A DNA stretch of 47,802 bases from an uncultured Traorella sp. (GCA_945919165.1 CAMEIZ010000002.1:1-47802), one strand, 5' to 3'. Shown: positions 8,168 through 16,620, numbered from the stretch's first letter. The notes: generated from the letters alone by a model not told the origin. Numbers and translations are program-made.

Positions 8168-9168
8168 AAATTTTTCACCTTTTTAACAAATGAATAGGCA
8201 TCCTGACACATATCTTCAATATTTCTAACAGCTTCCCATCCCAATTCTTCCTTCGCTTTGGTTGGATCAGCATAACATGCAGCAATATCTCCGGGACGGC
8301 GATCGGTAATCTGATAAGGAACTTCTACCTGATTCACTCGGGCAAATGTTTCAATTAATTCTAAGACACTGGTTCCTTTACCTGTTCCTAAGTTATAAAT
8401 CAATACCCCTGCAGTATCTTTGATTTTTTCTATGGCTTTGATATGGCCTAAAGCCAAATCTACAACATGAATATAATCACGAACACCTGTACCATCTATT
8501 GTATCATAATCATTACCAAATACATTGACCTGTGGTAGCTCTTTTGTTGCAACTTTTACGATATAAGGCATCAGGTTATTTGGGATATCATTTGGATTTT
8601 CTCCAATCAATCCGGATTTATGTGCACCAATAGGATTAAAATATCTTAAAAGCACAACACCCATCTCATTGTCTGCATGGGCAATATCTGTTAGGATTCT
8701 TTCAATAAATAATTTTGTAGTTCCATAAGGATTGGTTGTTGATAATGGAAAATCTTCCTGAATTGGTAAAGATGCCGGAGAACCATATACCGTAGCACTT
8801 GATGAGAATACAAGCTTATGGCAATCAAATTCTTTCATCACCTTAACAAGAATCAATGTAGAATCGATATTATTCTGATAATACATTAATGGTTTGGCAA
8901 CACTTTCCCCTACTGCCTTATAGCCGGCAAAATGAATGACTGCATCAATTTTATTCTCTTTAAATATTTTTCTCATTGCAGTCTCATCACAGCAATCCGC
9001 TTCATAAAAACCAAAGCTTTTATGCGTAATTTCTTTAATGTTGTCCAATACCTCTCTTTTAGAATTATAAAAATTATCGACTATCACCACTTCATAATTT
9101 TTATTTAACAATTCAACAACTGTATGTGATCCAATAAATCCACATCCGCCTGTTACTAATATTTTCAT
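8164..9168 (-). CDS. galE: UDP-glucose 4-epimerase
   Basis: A 334-residue extended short-chain dehydrogenase that interconverts UDP-glucose and UDP-galactose using bound NAD. The Rossmann motif TGGCGFIGSH is at residues 6-15, the catalytic Ser/Thr region FSSSATVYG is near 123, the catalytic YGTTK is near 148-152, and the sugar-binding RYFNPIGAH follows. Length matches typical GalE. No other Leloir-pathway gene is nearby, so it probably supplies UDP-galactose for cell-surface glycans or glycolipids; a glycolipid-type glycosyltransferase lies 6 kb away. The ATG follows GAAAGAGGTG. Confidence 0.96.
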   Translation of the reverse strand: MKILVTGGCGFIGSHTVVELLNKNYEVVIVDNFYNSKREVLDNIKEITHKSFGFYEADCCDETAMRKIFKENKIDAVIHFAGYKAVGESVAKPLMYYQNNIDSTLILVKVMKEFDCHKLVFSSSATVYGSPASLPIQEDFPLSTTNPYGTTKLFIERILTDIAHADNEMGVVLLRYFNPIGAHKSGLIGENPNDIPNNLMPYIVKVATKELPQVNVFGNDYDTIDGTGVRDYIHVVDLALGHIKAIEKIKDTAGVLIYNLGTGKGTSVLELIETFARVNQVEVPYQITDRRPGDIAACYADPTKAKEELGWEAVRNIEDMCQDAYSFVKKVKNL

Positions 9169-9188
9169 AGTACACCTCTTTCTTTTTT

Positions 9189-9217
9189 AGTGTATCAAAA
9201 CAAGGCCAAAACTTCAA
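9189..9217 (-). promoter_or_regulatory. Promoter of galE
   Basis: On the minus strand: TTGAAG (9217-9212), 17 nt, TACACT (9194-9189). The start of transcription would be about 13 nt before the ATG. Confidence 0.55.
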
Positions 9218-9257
9218 GCTATACCAAAACTCAATCATTCTGCTTTACTTCTCTTCA

Positions 9258-9280
9258 ATACCTGTTATGATGAAACCATG
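9258..9280 (+). promoter_or_regulatory. Extended -10 promoter placed for a leaderless start
   Basis: TGTTATGAT gives an extended -10 (TATGAT at 9266-9271), and the ATG of the next gene starts 7 nt after its last base, where transcription itself is expected to begin. No Shine-Dalgarno sequence is present. Confidence 0.5.
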
Positions 9281-9685
9281 ACAGTGCTAAAACAAAATCA
9301 GACTAATATCATTTATCCTTTTGAAACATCTTTTTCATATAAAAACAAACAGCCTTTTCTTTGTGCAACTCAAAACAATAAAACATATTATCTTTGCAAA
9401 GGAAAAGGTATACACCGTTTCAATCCGCAAACGAAAGAGTTCTTAGAGCTAATGCCGAATGTTACAACGATAGAAGATACTCATGAAATAATTTTATCAC
9501 AGGCTGTAAAAGCTATTAAGGGCATCCATTATCAATTAATTGCCGTATTCAATCATCACTATCTATGCATTGGTCACATTCATAATCGTGAAAACAGTCT
9601 TTGTCTTGTCCTATTAACCATTGATCTTACAACTCAAGGCTATTATGAAATTATCAATGTACTGGATGTTTTTCGGTTAAAGTAA
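9278..9685 (+). CDS. Uncharacterised small protein
   Basis: 135 residues, family not recognised. No signal peptide or membrane segment. The sequence is rich in alternating hydrophobic, Tyr and Thr residues (for example NKTYYLCKGKGIHRFNP), which suggests a beta-sheet protein. The gene is a single unit between divergent galE and convergent MFS genes and ends in a shared bidirectional terminator. There is no ribosome binding site: a TATGAT -10 ends 7 nt before the ATG, so the message is probably leaderless. Coding is supported by length and typical codon use in a compact genome, but not by homology I can name. Confidence 0.65.
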   Translation: MTVLKQNQTNIIYPFETSFSYKNKQPFLCATQNNKTYYLCKGKGIHRFNPQTKEFLELMPNVTTIEDTHEIILSQAVKAIKGIHYQLIAVFNHHYLCIGHIHNRENSLCLVLLTIDLTTQGYYEIINVLDVFRLK

Positions 9686-9706
9686 AACACACCTTCTGGT
9701 GTGTTT
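9685..9706. terminator. Bidirectional terminator
   Basis: AAACACACC and GGTGTGTTT form a perfect 9-bp stem with a TTCT loop, between the convergent 9278-9685 and 9705-11003 genes. Confidence 0.8.
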
Positions 9707-11003
9707 ACTGATTGATTCGTTTTTGAGGATCTTTGACCATTGCCAATAATACAGCTCCAATGATCAGAGAAGGAATTAAACCCAGTATTCCGTATTCTGG
9801 TTTTTTGGTAATGGTTACAACGATTGTGATAATGAAAGGTCCTAAAATAGCAGAGAATTTTGAAAAAATTTCAAAAAATCCAAAATACTCATTACTATCT
9901 TCTTTCGCCGGAATTAATAAAGCATAATAGCTTCTTGAAACTGCCTGAATACCACCTTGGAAACAGCCAACTAAAAAGCCCAATACCCAAATCATATGAA
10001 CGTTTCTGGACAGCTGACTTCCTACTAGCACTACAATAAAGTAACCGGCAATTGCTGAAAACAACATAGGTTTTCCACCAAATTTATCTGTCAGTTTTCC
10101 AAATATAATTGCGCCTGGACAAGCAATTATATTTATAAAGATCACAACAAACAAGGACTCAACATCACTTACACCCATATCTGTTGCCAGTGAAACTGCC
10201 ATATGAATTACCGTATTAACAGCATCAATGTAAAAGAAATAAGCAATACAGAACAAAAAGACATTTCGATTTTTCTTAATATTTCTGAAAGAATCAATCA
10301 GACGTGTAAAGCTTTTGCGAATATAATGTTCTTCAGGTTCATAATAATGTACTTGCTTGACATTCTGAATAAATGGTCTGGAATGATATGCCCACCAAAC
10401 AACTGCCGCCAACATTGAAATCATGATAGCAACACGATATGTCAATGTAAATCCACCCAGAACCAAATTACCTTGCTCATTTCCGAAAAGAGTAACTGCT
10501 GCAAATGGAATGATAAAAATACAGAAAGGTACTGCACTTCCGATATATCCCCAGGCATAACCGGCACTGCTGACTTTATGAATTCTATCATCCGTTGTGA
10601 CATCAACTAAAAAGGCATCATAGAAAATATTGGCAGCTGCATAACCCATCATGGCAAATACATAAATGATTACACATGCCTTATAGTCAAAGATTGGCAG
10701 TGCCAAAAGAAATCCTCCAATGACTCCCATTCCTAAAAAGAATTTAAAGAACTTCATTTTTTGATCTTTATAATCTGCAATTGTACCCAAAATAGGAGAC
10801 AGGAACGCTAAAATCAAAGCATACAGTGTATTTGCCCATCCTACCCAGATACTTCCTTCACTTTTTGGAGCTATAAAAGCAATCAGTAAAGGAAACAGTA
10901 CTGTCATCGTGGTCAAAGTTTGGGCAGAATTGGCCACATCATAAAGAATCCAACTGCTTTCTTCAAGATTGAACCCCATTTTTCTTAACAATTTTAATAT
11001 CAT
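9705..11003 (-). CDS. MFS permease, UMF1/Atg22-like family
   Basis: 432 residues with about 12 hydrophobic segments, a major facilitator superfamily transporter of the Atg22-like/UMF1 group. Features of that group are the start EESSWILYDVANSAQTL, an extended N-terminal half with DYKDQKMKFFKF after segment 2, and the second-half motif FGKLTDKFGGKPML. Substrate is not predictable; yeast Atg22 exports amino acids from the vacuole, but bacterial members are uncharacterised. It is a single gene with GGAGAAAAACT before the ATG. It is divergent from the T-box controlled methionine transporter, without evident functional connection. Confidence 0.88.
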   Translation of the reverse strand: MILKLLRKMGFNLEESSWILYDVANSAQTLTTMTVLFPLLIAFIAPKSEGSIWVGWANTLYALILAFLSPILGTIADYKDQKMKFFKFFLGMGVIGGFLLALPIFDYKACVIIYVFAMMGYAAANIFYDAFLVDVTTDDRIHKVSSAGYAWGYIGSAVPFCIFIIPFAAVTLFGNEQGNLVLGGFTLTYRVAIMISMLAAVVWWAYHSRPFIQNVKQVHYYEPEEHYIRKSFTRLIDSFRNIKKNRNVFLFCIAYFFYIDAVNTVIHMAVSLATDMGVSDVESLFVVIFINIIACPGAIIFGKLTDKFGGKPMLFSAIAGYFIVVLVGSQLSRNVHMIWVLGFLVGCFQGGIQAVSRSYYALLIPAKEDSNEYFGFFEIFSKFSAILGPFIITIVVTITKKPEYGILGLIPSLIIGAVLLAMVKDPQKRINQ

Positions 11004-11160
11004 AGTTTTTCTCCTTGATAGTTCTATTTTATCACAACACCTATTTTTTAAATAGTCTAAATTGGTAAATTATAACTAAATTCCAACTCAAATCTGTTTA
11101 TTATATCCTTATATTTTTTCATCTTATCAATTCTTTTTTTCAATAATCATCAATTCCTGA
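11004..11160. other. AT-rich spacer between divergent genes
   Basis: Contains the unlocated promoter of the leftward MFS gene and the region upstream of the T-box promoter. I see no ORF or structured element in it. Confidence 0.5.
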
Positions 11161-11167
11161 ACATCGA

Positions 11168-11196
11168 TTGACAAAAACCGCTGAAAGTGTTAATCT
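11168..11196 (+). promoter_or_regulatory. Promoter of the T-box-metNI transcript
   Basis: TTGACA (11168-11173), 17 nt, TAATCT (11191-11196). The transcript would begin near 11203, at the base of T-box stem I. Confidence 0.75.
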
Positions 11197-11202
11197 AATC
11201 TC

Positions 11203-11450
11203 AACAAAACGCAATGAAGCGAATAGTAGTTATCAAAGGATCAAAAGAGAGTTCATGGCTGGTGGAAATGAATGTGAAAGTGATAATGAAGATGGCCGCT
11301 GAGTGGCATAGATGATAGGTAATCTATGACGGTGCTGCCCGTTAACGCAGACAAGTATCAACAGCGTACTTGGTAAGGTATTATCTGTGAGGATAATATG
11401 AAACAGGGTGGTAACACGATAACTCGTCCCAGATGACGGGTTTTTTTTTG
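11203..11450 (+). ncRNA. T-box leader, probably tRNA-Met responsive
   Basis: A 5' leader that senses uncharged tRNA. The T-box bulge sequence AGGGTGGTAACACG (11405-11418) carries UGGU for pairing with an ACCA tRNA end. Stem I contains the AGAGAG and GGTGG elements of the distal loop. The terminator is AACTCGTC / GACGGGTT (11421-11442) followed by nine T. ATG at 11286-11288 is a plausible specifier codon for methionine; it is chosen because it sits on the 3' side of stem I and because the downstream gene is metN. The class is secure and the specifier is inference. Confidence 0.88.
11421..11449 (+). terminator. T-box terminator hairpin
   Basis: An 8-bp stem AACTCGTC / GACGGGTT with a CCAGAT loop and then T9. 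It competes with the antiterminator formed by the T-box sequence just upstream. Confidence 0.85.
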
Positions 11451-11467
11451 AATATAAGGAGGATTGT

Positions 11468-12496
11468 ATGATTGAATTAAAACATGTGACAAAAACATTC
11501 GCATCCAAAGAAAAAGATGTACACGCCTGCAAAGATGTCTCTTTAACAATTCACGATGGTGATATTTATGGTATCATCGGTTTTTCCGGAGCCGGTAAAT
11601 CAACATTGGTCAGATGTATCAACCTGCTTGAAAGACCAACCAGTGGTGAAGTCATTATTGATGGAGTTGATATCACAAAACTAAGTGAAAAAGAACTTCG
11701 AAAGGTAAGAAAAAAGATTGGTATGATCTTTCAGCATTTTAATCTGATGCCTTCAAGAACCGTTGCACAGAACATTGCCTATCCTTTGAAAGGAAGCGGA
11801 CTTTCTAAGCAGGAAATCAATAAAAAGGTAGATGACCTTCTTGAACTGGTAGATTTAAAAGAAAAAAAGGATGCCTATCCGTCACAGCTATCAGGCGGTC
11901 AAAAGCAGCGAGTTGCCATTGCCCGCTCTTTAGCAAGCGATCCAACTGTACTTCTTTGTGATGAAGCTACATCAGCTTTAGATCCTCAGACAACACAGTC
12001 TATTTTAAACCTGTTAAAAGAAGTGAATAAAAAACTCAATCTGACCATTGTTTTGATCACACATGAAATGGCAGTTATTAAATCTATCTGTAACCAGGTA
12101 GCAGTCATGGAAAATGGAAGCATCGTGGAACAAAGCAATATCTATGATTTGTTTGCCAATCCAAAACAACAGGTAACAAAAAACTTTGTTATGACAACAA
12201 GCTCTATGAATAAGCTTTATGAAATGATTGAATCCAACAGTCCTTTGATTCAAGTTAAAGAAAACGAAAAACTGATTCTTTTGAATTATGCCAATAATAA
12301 TGCAGACAAGGCATTGATAAGTGAAGTATCTCGAAATTTTAGTGTAGATACAAGCATTGTTTTTGGAAATCTGGAAGTAATCGATCATCGTCCGCTTGGC
12401 TCACTGGCTATCATTATCGGCGGTGAAAGTGTTAATGTCGATGCAGCTATTCAATATTTTGAAAGTTATGGTGTGAAAGTTGAGGTGCTGAAATAA
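11468..12496 (+). CDS. metN: Methionine ABC transporter ATP-binding protein MetN
   Basis: 342-residue ATPase that powers methionine import (MUT family). Walker A is GFSGAGKST (about 38-46), the Q-loop is FQHFN, the signature is LSGGQKQRVAIAR, Walker B is VLLCDEATSALDP, and the H-loop is LITHEM. After residue 265 comes the C-terminal NIL (ferredoxin-like) domain that binds methionine and inhibits transport when the cell is replete; this domain distinguishes MetN from general amino-acid ATPases. The start ATG follows AAGGAGG. metI begins at its stop codon (TAATG). The T-box leader gives induction when tRNA-Met is uncharged. Confidence 0.95.
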   Translation: MIELKHVTKTFASKEKDVHACKDVSLTIHDGDIYGIIGFSGAGKSTLVRCINLLERPTSGEVIIDGVDITKLSEKELRKVRKKIGMIFQHFNLMPSRTVAQNIAYPLKGSGLSKQEINKKVDDLLELVDLKEKKDAYPSQLSGGQKQRVAIARSLASDPTVLLCDEATSALDPQTTQSILNLLKEVNKKLNLTIVLITHEMAVIKSICNQVAVMENGSIVEQSNIYDLFANPKQQVTKNFVMTTSSMNKLYEMIESNSPLIQVKENEKLILLNYANNNADKALISEVSRNFSVDTSIVFGNLEVIDHRPLGSLAIIIGGESVNVDAAIQYFESYGVKVEVLK

Positions 12497-13176
12497 TGCT
12501 TGATTTACTAAATTTATTAATTCCAAATGTTATGAGTAATTTAAACAGTATGTGGATTGCTTTTCTTCAAACCATTCAAATGGTTTTCTTTGCCGGACTC
12601 ATCTCTGCAATCTTCGGTGTTTTCTTCGGTACTGTCATGGTTGTAACGCGCCAGGGCGGTATTATGGAATGCAAGCCTGTATGGTGGGTATTGGATAAAG
12701 TTGTCAATCTGTTCAGATGTATCCCTTTCCTCATCATGGCGATTGCTATGGCACCTGTTACCCGAATGATTGTTGGTACCAGTATTCATGTTATCGGAGC
12801 AATACCTCCGCTTGTTGTTGCGACTGTTCCTTTTTTCTCCAGACAAATTGAATCATCTCTTTTGGAAGTTGATCCTGGACTTATTGAAGCCAGTCAGGCA
12901 ATGGGAGATTCTCCGATGCAGACCATTTTTCGTGTTTATTTAAAAGAAAGTATCCCGGGAATTATCCGTGGCAGTTCCATTACTTTAATCGCGCTTATTG
13001 GCTACACTACCATCAGTGGTATGCTGGGTGCCGGCGGGTTAGGAGACTATGCATTGAATCACGGTTATTTCCGCTATAAAGATGATGTCACTTTATTCGT
13101 AATTTTCATTCTTTTATTAATTACTACACTCATTCAATCCTTTTCTGATTTCTTCTGTAAAAAGACAACGCATTAA
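12496..13176 (+). CDS. metI: Methionine ABC transporter permease MetI
   Basis: 226-residue inner-membrane permease with about five hydrophobic segments. The cytoplasmic EAA loop reads EASQAMGDSPMQTIFRVYLKE, the coupling helix that contacts MetN, and GYTTISGMLGAGGLGDYAL is the characteristic MetI segment. The start overlaps the metN stop by one base, so translation is coupled. A terminator follows directly, and no metQ-type substrate-binding lipoprotein gene follows in the operon. That protein must be encoded elsewhere if the transporter is functional. Confidence 0.95.
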   Translation: MLDLLNLLIPNVMSNLNSMWIAFLQTIQMVFFAGLISAIFGVFFGTVMVVTRQGGIMECKPVWWVLDKVVNLFRCIPFLIMAIAMAPVTRMIVGTSIHVIGAIPPLVVATVPFFSRQIESSLLEVDPGLIEASQAMGDSPMQTIFRVYLKESIPGIIRGSSITLIALIGYTTISGMLGAGGLGDYALNHGYFRYKDDVTLFVIFILLLITTLIQSFSDFFCKKTTH

Positions 13177-13201
13177 TTGCCGGTTTCCCGGCAATTTTTT
13201 T
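13176..13201 (+). terminator. Terminator of metNI
   Basis: ATTGCCGG and CCGGCAAT form a perfect 8-bp stem with a TTTC loop, followed by T7. Confidence 0.88.
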
Positions 13202-13583
13202 ATGCATTTCCAATTGAATGAATTTTCCATTTGCCATACTTTTTTTTCAAAACAAAGGTTCTATAATTGCTTCCTTCATTCCAGACAAAAATCGTCTTAT
13301 CCTTTTTGTATTGGACTTGGAACTCTACACCAATTACAGCTTCTTCCTCAGATATTGATATGTCGTTCATATTACTGATATAAATCGACTCAATGGATTC
13401 AAAACCATATGTTTCATTTTTCGCAATTTCATTATTTGCCATAAGATTTTGAATTGCCTGCAAATCTCCATTTTGATAATAACGAAAATACTCAACAATC
13501 ACATTTTCAGGTTTTTGTGATGAACATGAACATAATACCACCAAGAAAAAACAACTAATCCATTTACTTAATTTGTTAAACAT
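13200..13583 (-). CDS. Small lipoprotein of unknown function
   Basis: 127 residues from the ATG at 13583, chosen over the ORF-track start at 13610 because GGAGG lies 9 nt upstream and the resulting N-terminus is a clean lipoprotein signal: MFNKLSKW, a hydrophobic stretch, then the lipobox LCSC with Cys near residue 20. The mature part (ENVIVEYFRYYQNGDLQAIQ...) resembles the NTF2-like/DUF4878 style of small extracytoplasmic domains, about 100 residues, ending in KKYGKWKIHSIG. It is convergent with metI and not obviously a substrate-binding protein, being far too small for MetQ (about 270). Confidence 0.78.
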   Translation of the reverse strand: MFNKLSKWISCFFLVVLCSCSSQKPENVIVEYFRYYQNGDLQAIQNLMANNEIAKNETYGFESIESIYISNMNDISISEEEAVIGVEFQVQYKKDKTIFVWNEGSNYRTFVLKKKYGKWKIHSIGNA

Positions 13584-13690
13584 CTTCTTTACCTCCGCTG
13601 ACTTCATCATATGATAAATTGTTTTTAAATCAACCTATGATTCATAGAATTGACTTATTCTCTTATTCAAAGATTCATCTTTATCTCTTA

Positions 13691-13719
13691 TTGAATAGCT
13701 TTTATTTTTGTGTTATTAT
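13691..13719 (+). promoter_or_regulatory. Promoter of the ABC-F leader
   Basis: TTGAAT (13691-13696), 17 nt, TATTAT (13714-13719). Transcription would start near 13726, leaving a leader of about 115 nt before the ABC-F start codon. Confidence 0.65.
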
Positions 13720-13745
13720 GCTTTTAATATAAAAGGAGGGAGAAG

Positions 13746-13760
13746 ATGAGAATAGCTTAA
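13746..13760 (+). CDS. Four-residue leader peptide (MRIA) ahead of the ABC-F gene
   Basis: ATG AGA ATA GCT TAA sits behind a full AAAGGAGGGAG site, too strong to be accidental for a four-codon ORF. Very short leader peptides of this kind, often containing M-R, control several erm and ARE ABC-F resistance genes by drug-dependent ribosome stalling. That function is an inference here, drawn from the gene behind it and the SD-masking hairpin at 13819-13840. Confidence 0.55.
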   Translation: MRIA

Positions 13761-13818
13761 GTTAAAGAAACAAATGATAACCACATGATGATGTTTTTTT
13801 AATGCGCTGTTTTCGTCA

Positions 13819-13840
13819 TTCATACCAAAGGAGGTATGAA
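13819..13840 (+). promoter_or_regulatory. Hairpin masking the ABC-F Shine-Dalgarno sequence
   Basis: TTCATACC (13819-13826) and GGTATGAA (13833-13840) form a perfect 8-bp stem around the loop AAAGGA. The ribosome binding site AAAGGAGG lies in the loop and the 3' arm, 1 nt before the start codon at 13842, so the closed hairpin should hinder initiation. An upstream ATGATG (about 13786) can pair with CGTCAT (13814-13819) and could act as the competing strand. Confidence 0.65.
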
Positions 13841-13841
13841 G

Positions 13842-15374
13842 ATGCTCACTCTACATGATTTAACTATTACAAATAATTCTGGAAAAATTCTGTTGGATCA
13901 TTTTGATCTGGTACTTAATGATCATGAAAGAATTGCTCTGATTGGTGAAGAAGGAAATGGAAAAAGTACGTTGATGAAGATTATTGCCGGTATTGATCTT
14001 CCTTATGTTCAATTTAGCGGTAAAATTGATTTGCATCACGAAAAAATCGGTTATCTTTCTCAGGTTTTAGAGGAAGACTGGTATGATTTAACACCTTATG
14101 AATATTGTTTAAAAGATAATGTGAATGACGAAATCCCTTTAGAAAAATATAATGAATTAAGCTATATCAGCAAGCTTTGTATACAGCTTCATCTGCCAAA
14201 TGACTTTGTGGAAAGAAATACTCCAATTCGTTATTTAAGCGGCGGTGAAAAAGTCAAGCTTCAGCTTTTAAAAATATTGAGTCGTCATGTGACTTTGCTC
14301 TGTCTTGATGAGCCTACCAATGATCTTGATTTGGACACCTTAGAATGGCTGGAAAAATTCATGAAAGAATATCCATATGGTATTTTATTTATTTCTCATG
14401 ATGAAACCTTATTAGAAAATGTGGCAACCGGCATAATCCTTTTGGAACAAGTCAATAAAAAAAATAAAGTACGTTATACAACATATTCCGGTTCCTATGT
14501 GTCTTTTCTTGAATATAGAAATAACGCTTTGCAAAAAGAAGAACAATTAGCAAAAAAGGAAAAACAGGAATATCTAGAAAAACAAAGAAAACTGAATGAT
14601 ATCATGAATAGTGTCCATCACTATCAAAATACCATCACTCGACAAAACCCAGCTAAAGGAAGACTTTTGAAAAAGAAAATGCATGTTCTTAAATCCATGG
14701 AGCGTCGCTTTGAAAAGGAAGGCTATACAAAGCTGGACACCTTAGAAGAAGCCATCGATATCTGTTTTGATCCGTTTGACTGGAATCCACAGAAAATCAT
14801 CTGTGATCTTCATTATGAAAAAATACAGGTTGAAAATAAGACTTTGATATATGATATTGATCTTTTTGTTAAGGGTAATGAAAAAATCGTGATCATTGGC
14901 TCAAATGGCTGCGGAAAAACGACTCTGCTTCATCAGATTTATTGTGATCTAAAAGATAGAACGGATATCCGTATTGGCTACATGCCACAGAATTATGCTC
15001 TCATGATGGATCCAAAGCTTTCAGTAATCGATTTTCTTTCACCAGACAAAACGAAAGAAGAGATTACAATCGCAAGAGAAATGCTGGGACGAATCAAACT
15101 GACTCGTGAAGAAATGATTCAGCCAATCAAAAAGTGCAGTGAAGGTCAAAAAGCAAAAATTTACTTGATCAAATTTATTTTAGATCATTGCAATGTTCTT
15201 TTTTTGGATGAACCAACAAGAAATCTATCACCATTATCAAACCCTGTGGTCAGAAATATTTTAAAGAATTTTGATGGAGCAGTTATTTCTGTTTCTCATG
15301 ATCGTAAATACATGGAAGAAGTTTGTGATTCCATTTATGAAATAAAAGATAAAAAAATGATCAAGTTAAAGTAA
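13842..15374 (+). CDS. ABC-F family ATPase, probable antibiotic-resistance ribosome protection type
   Basis: 510 residues with two ABC cassettes and no membrane segment, a soluble ribosome-binding ATPase. Cassette 1: GEEGNGKST (about 35-43), YLSGGEKVKLQ and LLCLDEPTNDLDL. A charged linker of about 80 residues follows (KKEKQEYLEKQRK to RLLKKKMHVLKSMERR), the arm that would reach into the ribosome. Cassette 2: GSNGCGKTT, the altered signature CSEGQKAKI and LFLDEPTRNLSPLS. The atypical second signature and Walker B tail resemble ARE-type ABC-Fs. The ATG at 13842 is preferred to 13836, which would leave 1 nt after the SD. Leader peptide and hairpin upstream support drug-inducible control. The drug class is not predictable. 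Confidence 0.85.
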   Translation: MLTLHDLTITNNSGKILLDHFDLVLNDHERIALIGEEGNGKSTLMKIIAGIDLPYVQFSGKIDLHHEKIGYLSQVLEEDWYDLTPYEYCLKDNVNDEIPLEKYNELSYISKLCIQLHLPNDFVERNTPIRYLSGGEKVKLQLLKILSRHVTLLCLDEPTNDLDLDTLEWLEKFMKEYPYGILFISHDETLLENVATGIILLEQVNKKNKVRYTTYSGSYVSFLEYRNNALQKEEQLAKKEKQEYLEKQRKLNDIMNSVHHYQNTITRQNPAKGRLLKKKMHVLKSMERRFEKEGYTKLDTLEEAIDICFDPFDWNPQKIICDLHYEKIQVENKTLIYDIDLFVKGNEKIVIIGSNGCGKTTLLHQIYCDLKDRTDIRIGYMPQNYALMMDPKLSVIDFLSPDKTKEEITIAREMLGRIKLTREEMIQPIKKCSEGQKAKIYLIKFILDHCNVLFLDEPTRNLSPLSNPVVRNILKNFDGAVISVSHDRKYMEEVCDSIYEIKDKKMIKLK

Positions 15375-15420
15375 TTTCAACTTTTGATACATTAATGGCT
15401 ATCCAATTGAATTACAATAA

Positions 15421-15446
15421 AGGGAGGTTATGAACCTCCTTTTTTA
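15421..15446. terminator. Terminator between ABC-F and glycosyltransferase genes
   Basis: GGAGGTT / AACCTCC (7 bp, extendable by a wobble) with an ATG loop, then T6 on the plus strand. The AAAG on the other side allows weak use in the reverse direction. Confidence 0.75.
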
Positions 15447-16508
15447 CTGGCTTACTTTTCCATATGTTTGCTTATTGGTTTCTTTTTCCTCAACTAAACC
15501 TTCGTAGAATTCTTTCCACATTGCTAATACATGTTCTTTACTGTAAAAGCAATGACCTTCCCATGACTTGGATTGTGCTCTTTGATAAAAAGACTTATCC
15601 TGTTGAAGACGATTCAGGTTTTCAATAAAACCTTCATTATCTTTCGCTTTTAAATAATAGTCAAAAAGAATATTTTTATAAATGGGTATATCACGCAGTA
15701 ACAGTGGAATATTACAGTTCATAGCTTCCAAAATTGTCATCGGAAACAATTCTTCATATGATGGCAAAAACATCACATCTCCAAGATTATAAATTTCATT
15801 CATTTTATCTCTGTCTACAATTCCAAGAAATTTTATATTGACAGGCGGATGTTCAAGTATCTTGCTGATTTCATCATATCCATCTGATATTTTCCCAAAT
15901 GAAAAACCTCCAGCCCATACAAATTGTATTTGCGGCATTTCTTTTGCTATTTTGACAAAATCAAAAATACCTTTTCGTCTTTGAAGCTGACCGGCACAAA
16001 CAACAGTAAATTTATTTGGATCTAATGAATATCGTTTTTTTAATTGTTCTTTTTCTTCGTTATTTACTGGATAAAAGGTTTTATCACAGACATAATTGGG
16101 AATATAGGTGATTTTTTTAGAATCAATTCCATAAGCTGCTAATCTTTCTATGAAATATGGATTAACGGTAACTAAATAATCCATACTTTTATAAAAACGA
16201 ATCAGATAAGAATAAAATGCTTTTTTTAAAGGAGATGGAAGGTGAAGACTAGATTCTAGTGTTTCAGGAAGATAGTGAACGTAGCCAACACTTATACCTT
16301 TCTGTTTAAAAAATGGAAGAGTCAAATAATACTCTGGATTCACGGTATGATAATGGACAATGTCAGTACGCTTGAATTGATTTTCAACAACTTCAAAGTT
16401 ATCGCTTAATCCTTCTTTTACAAGCTTCACCTGTTCACAATATGCAGATCCGACTCCTTGTCCTTTAATTTTATCTGCGCAAGAAAACATATTAATAGTA
16501 TACTTCAT
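15444..16508 (-). CDS. Family 4 glycosyltransferase, CpoA/LafB-like glycolipid synthase
   Basis: 354-residue GT-B glycosyltransferase. The start INMFSCADKIKGQGVGSAY strongly resembles the LafB/CpoA group, which adds a second sugar to monoglucosyl-diacylglycerol to make the lipoteichoic-acid glycolipid anchor. The C-terminal half has the nucleotide-sugar site: VVCAGQLQRRKGIFDFV, then EELFPMTILEAMNCNIPLL with the E-x7-E pattern of family 4. No signal peptide; it would act at the inner face of the membrane. It stands alone with AAAGGATTTTT before its ATG. Family confidence is high; the exact acceptor and sugar are inference. Confidence 0.82.
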   Translation of the reverse strand: MKYTINMFSCADKIKGQGVGSAYCEQVKLVKEGLSDNFEVVENQFKRTDIVHYHTVNPEYYLTLPFFKQKGISVGYVHYLPETLESSLHLPSPLKKAFYSYLIRFYKSMDYLVTVNPYFIERLAAYGIDSKKITYIPNYVCDKTFYPVNNEEKEQLKKRYSLDPNKFTVVCAGQLQRRKGIFDFVKIAKEMPQIQFVWAGGFSFGKISDGYDEISKILEHPPVNIKFLGIVDRDKMNEIYNLGDVMFLPSYEELFPMTILEAMNCNIPLLLRDIPIYKNILFDYYLKAKDNEGFIENLNRLQQDKSFYQRAQSKSWEGHCFYSKEHVLAMWKEFYEGLVEEKETNKQTYGKVSQ

Positions 16509-16620
16509 AAAAATCCTTTCAAATTCATTTTGTTAAATTGATTTATTCCCTATAAAAATTCATTTATTAGTATAGTCAATTCATACCGGTTTGTAAAGTT
16601 CATGATCACTATTACCTTTT

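Noticed and set aside
11233-11549. Minus-strand ORFs over the T-box (99 and 63 aa)
   Set aside because: They lie antisense to a structured leader and the metN start, with no ribosome site or family resemblance.
12014-12846. Minus-strand ORFs opposite metN and metI
   Set aside because: Shadows of strongly supported coding genes.
13200-13583. Lipoprotein as the missing MetQ
   Set aside because: Only about 107 mature residues, no NlpA motifs, opposite strand.
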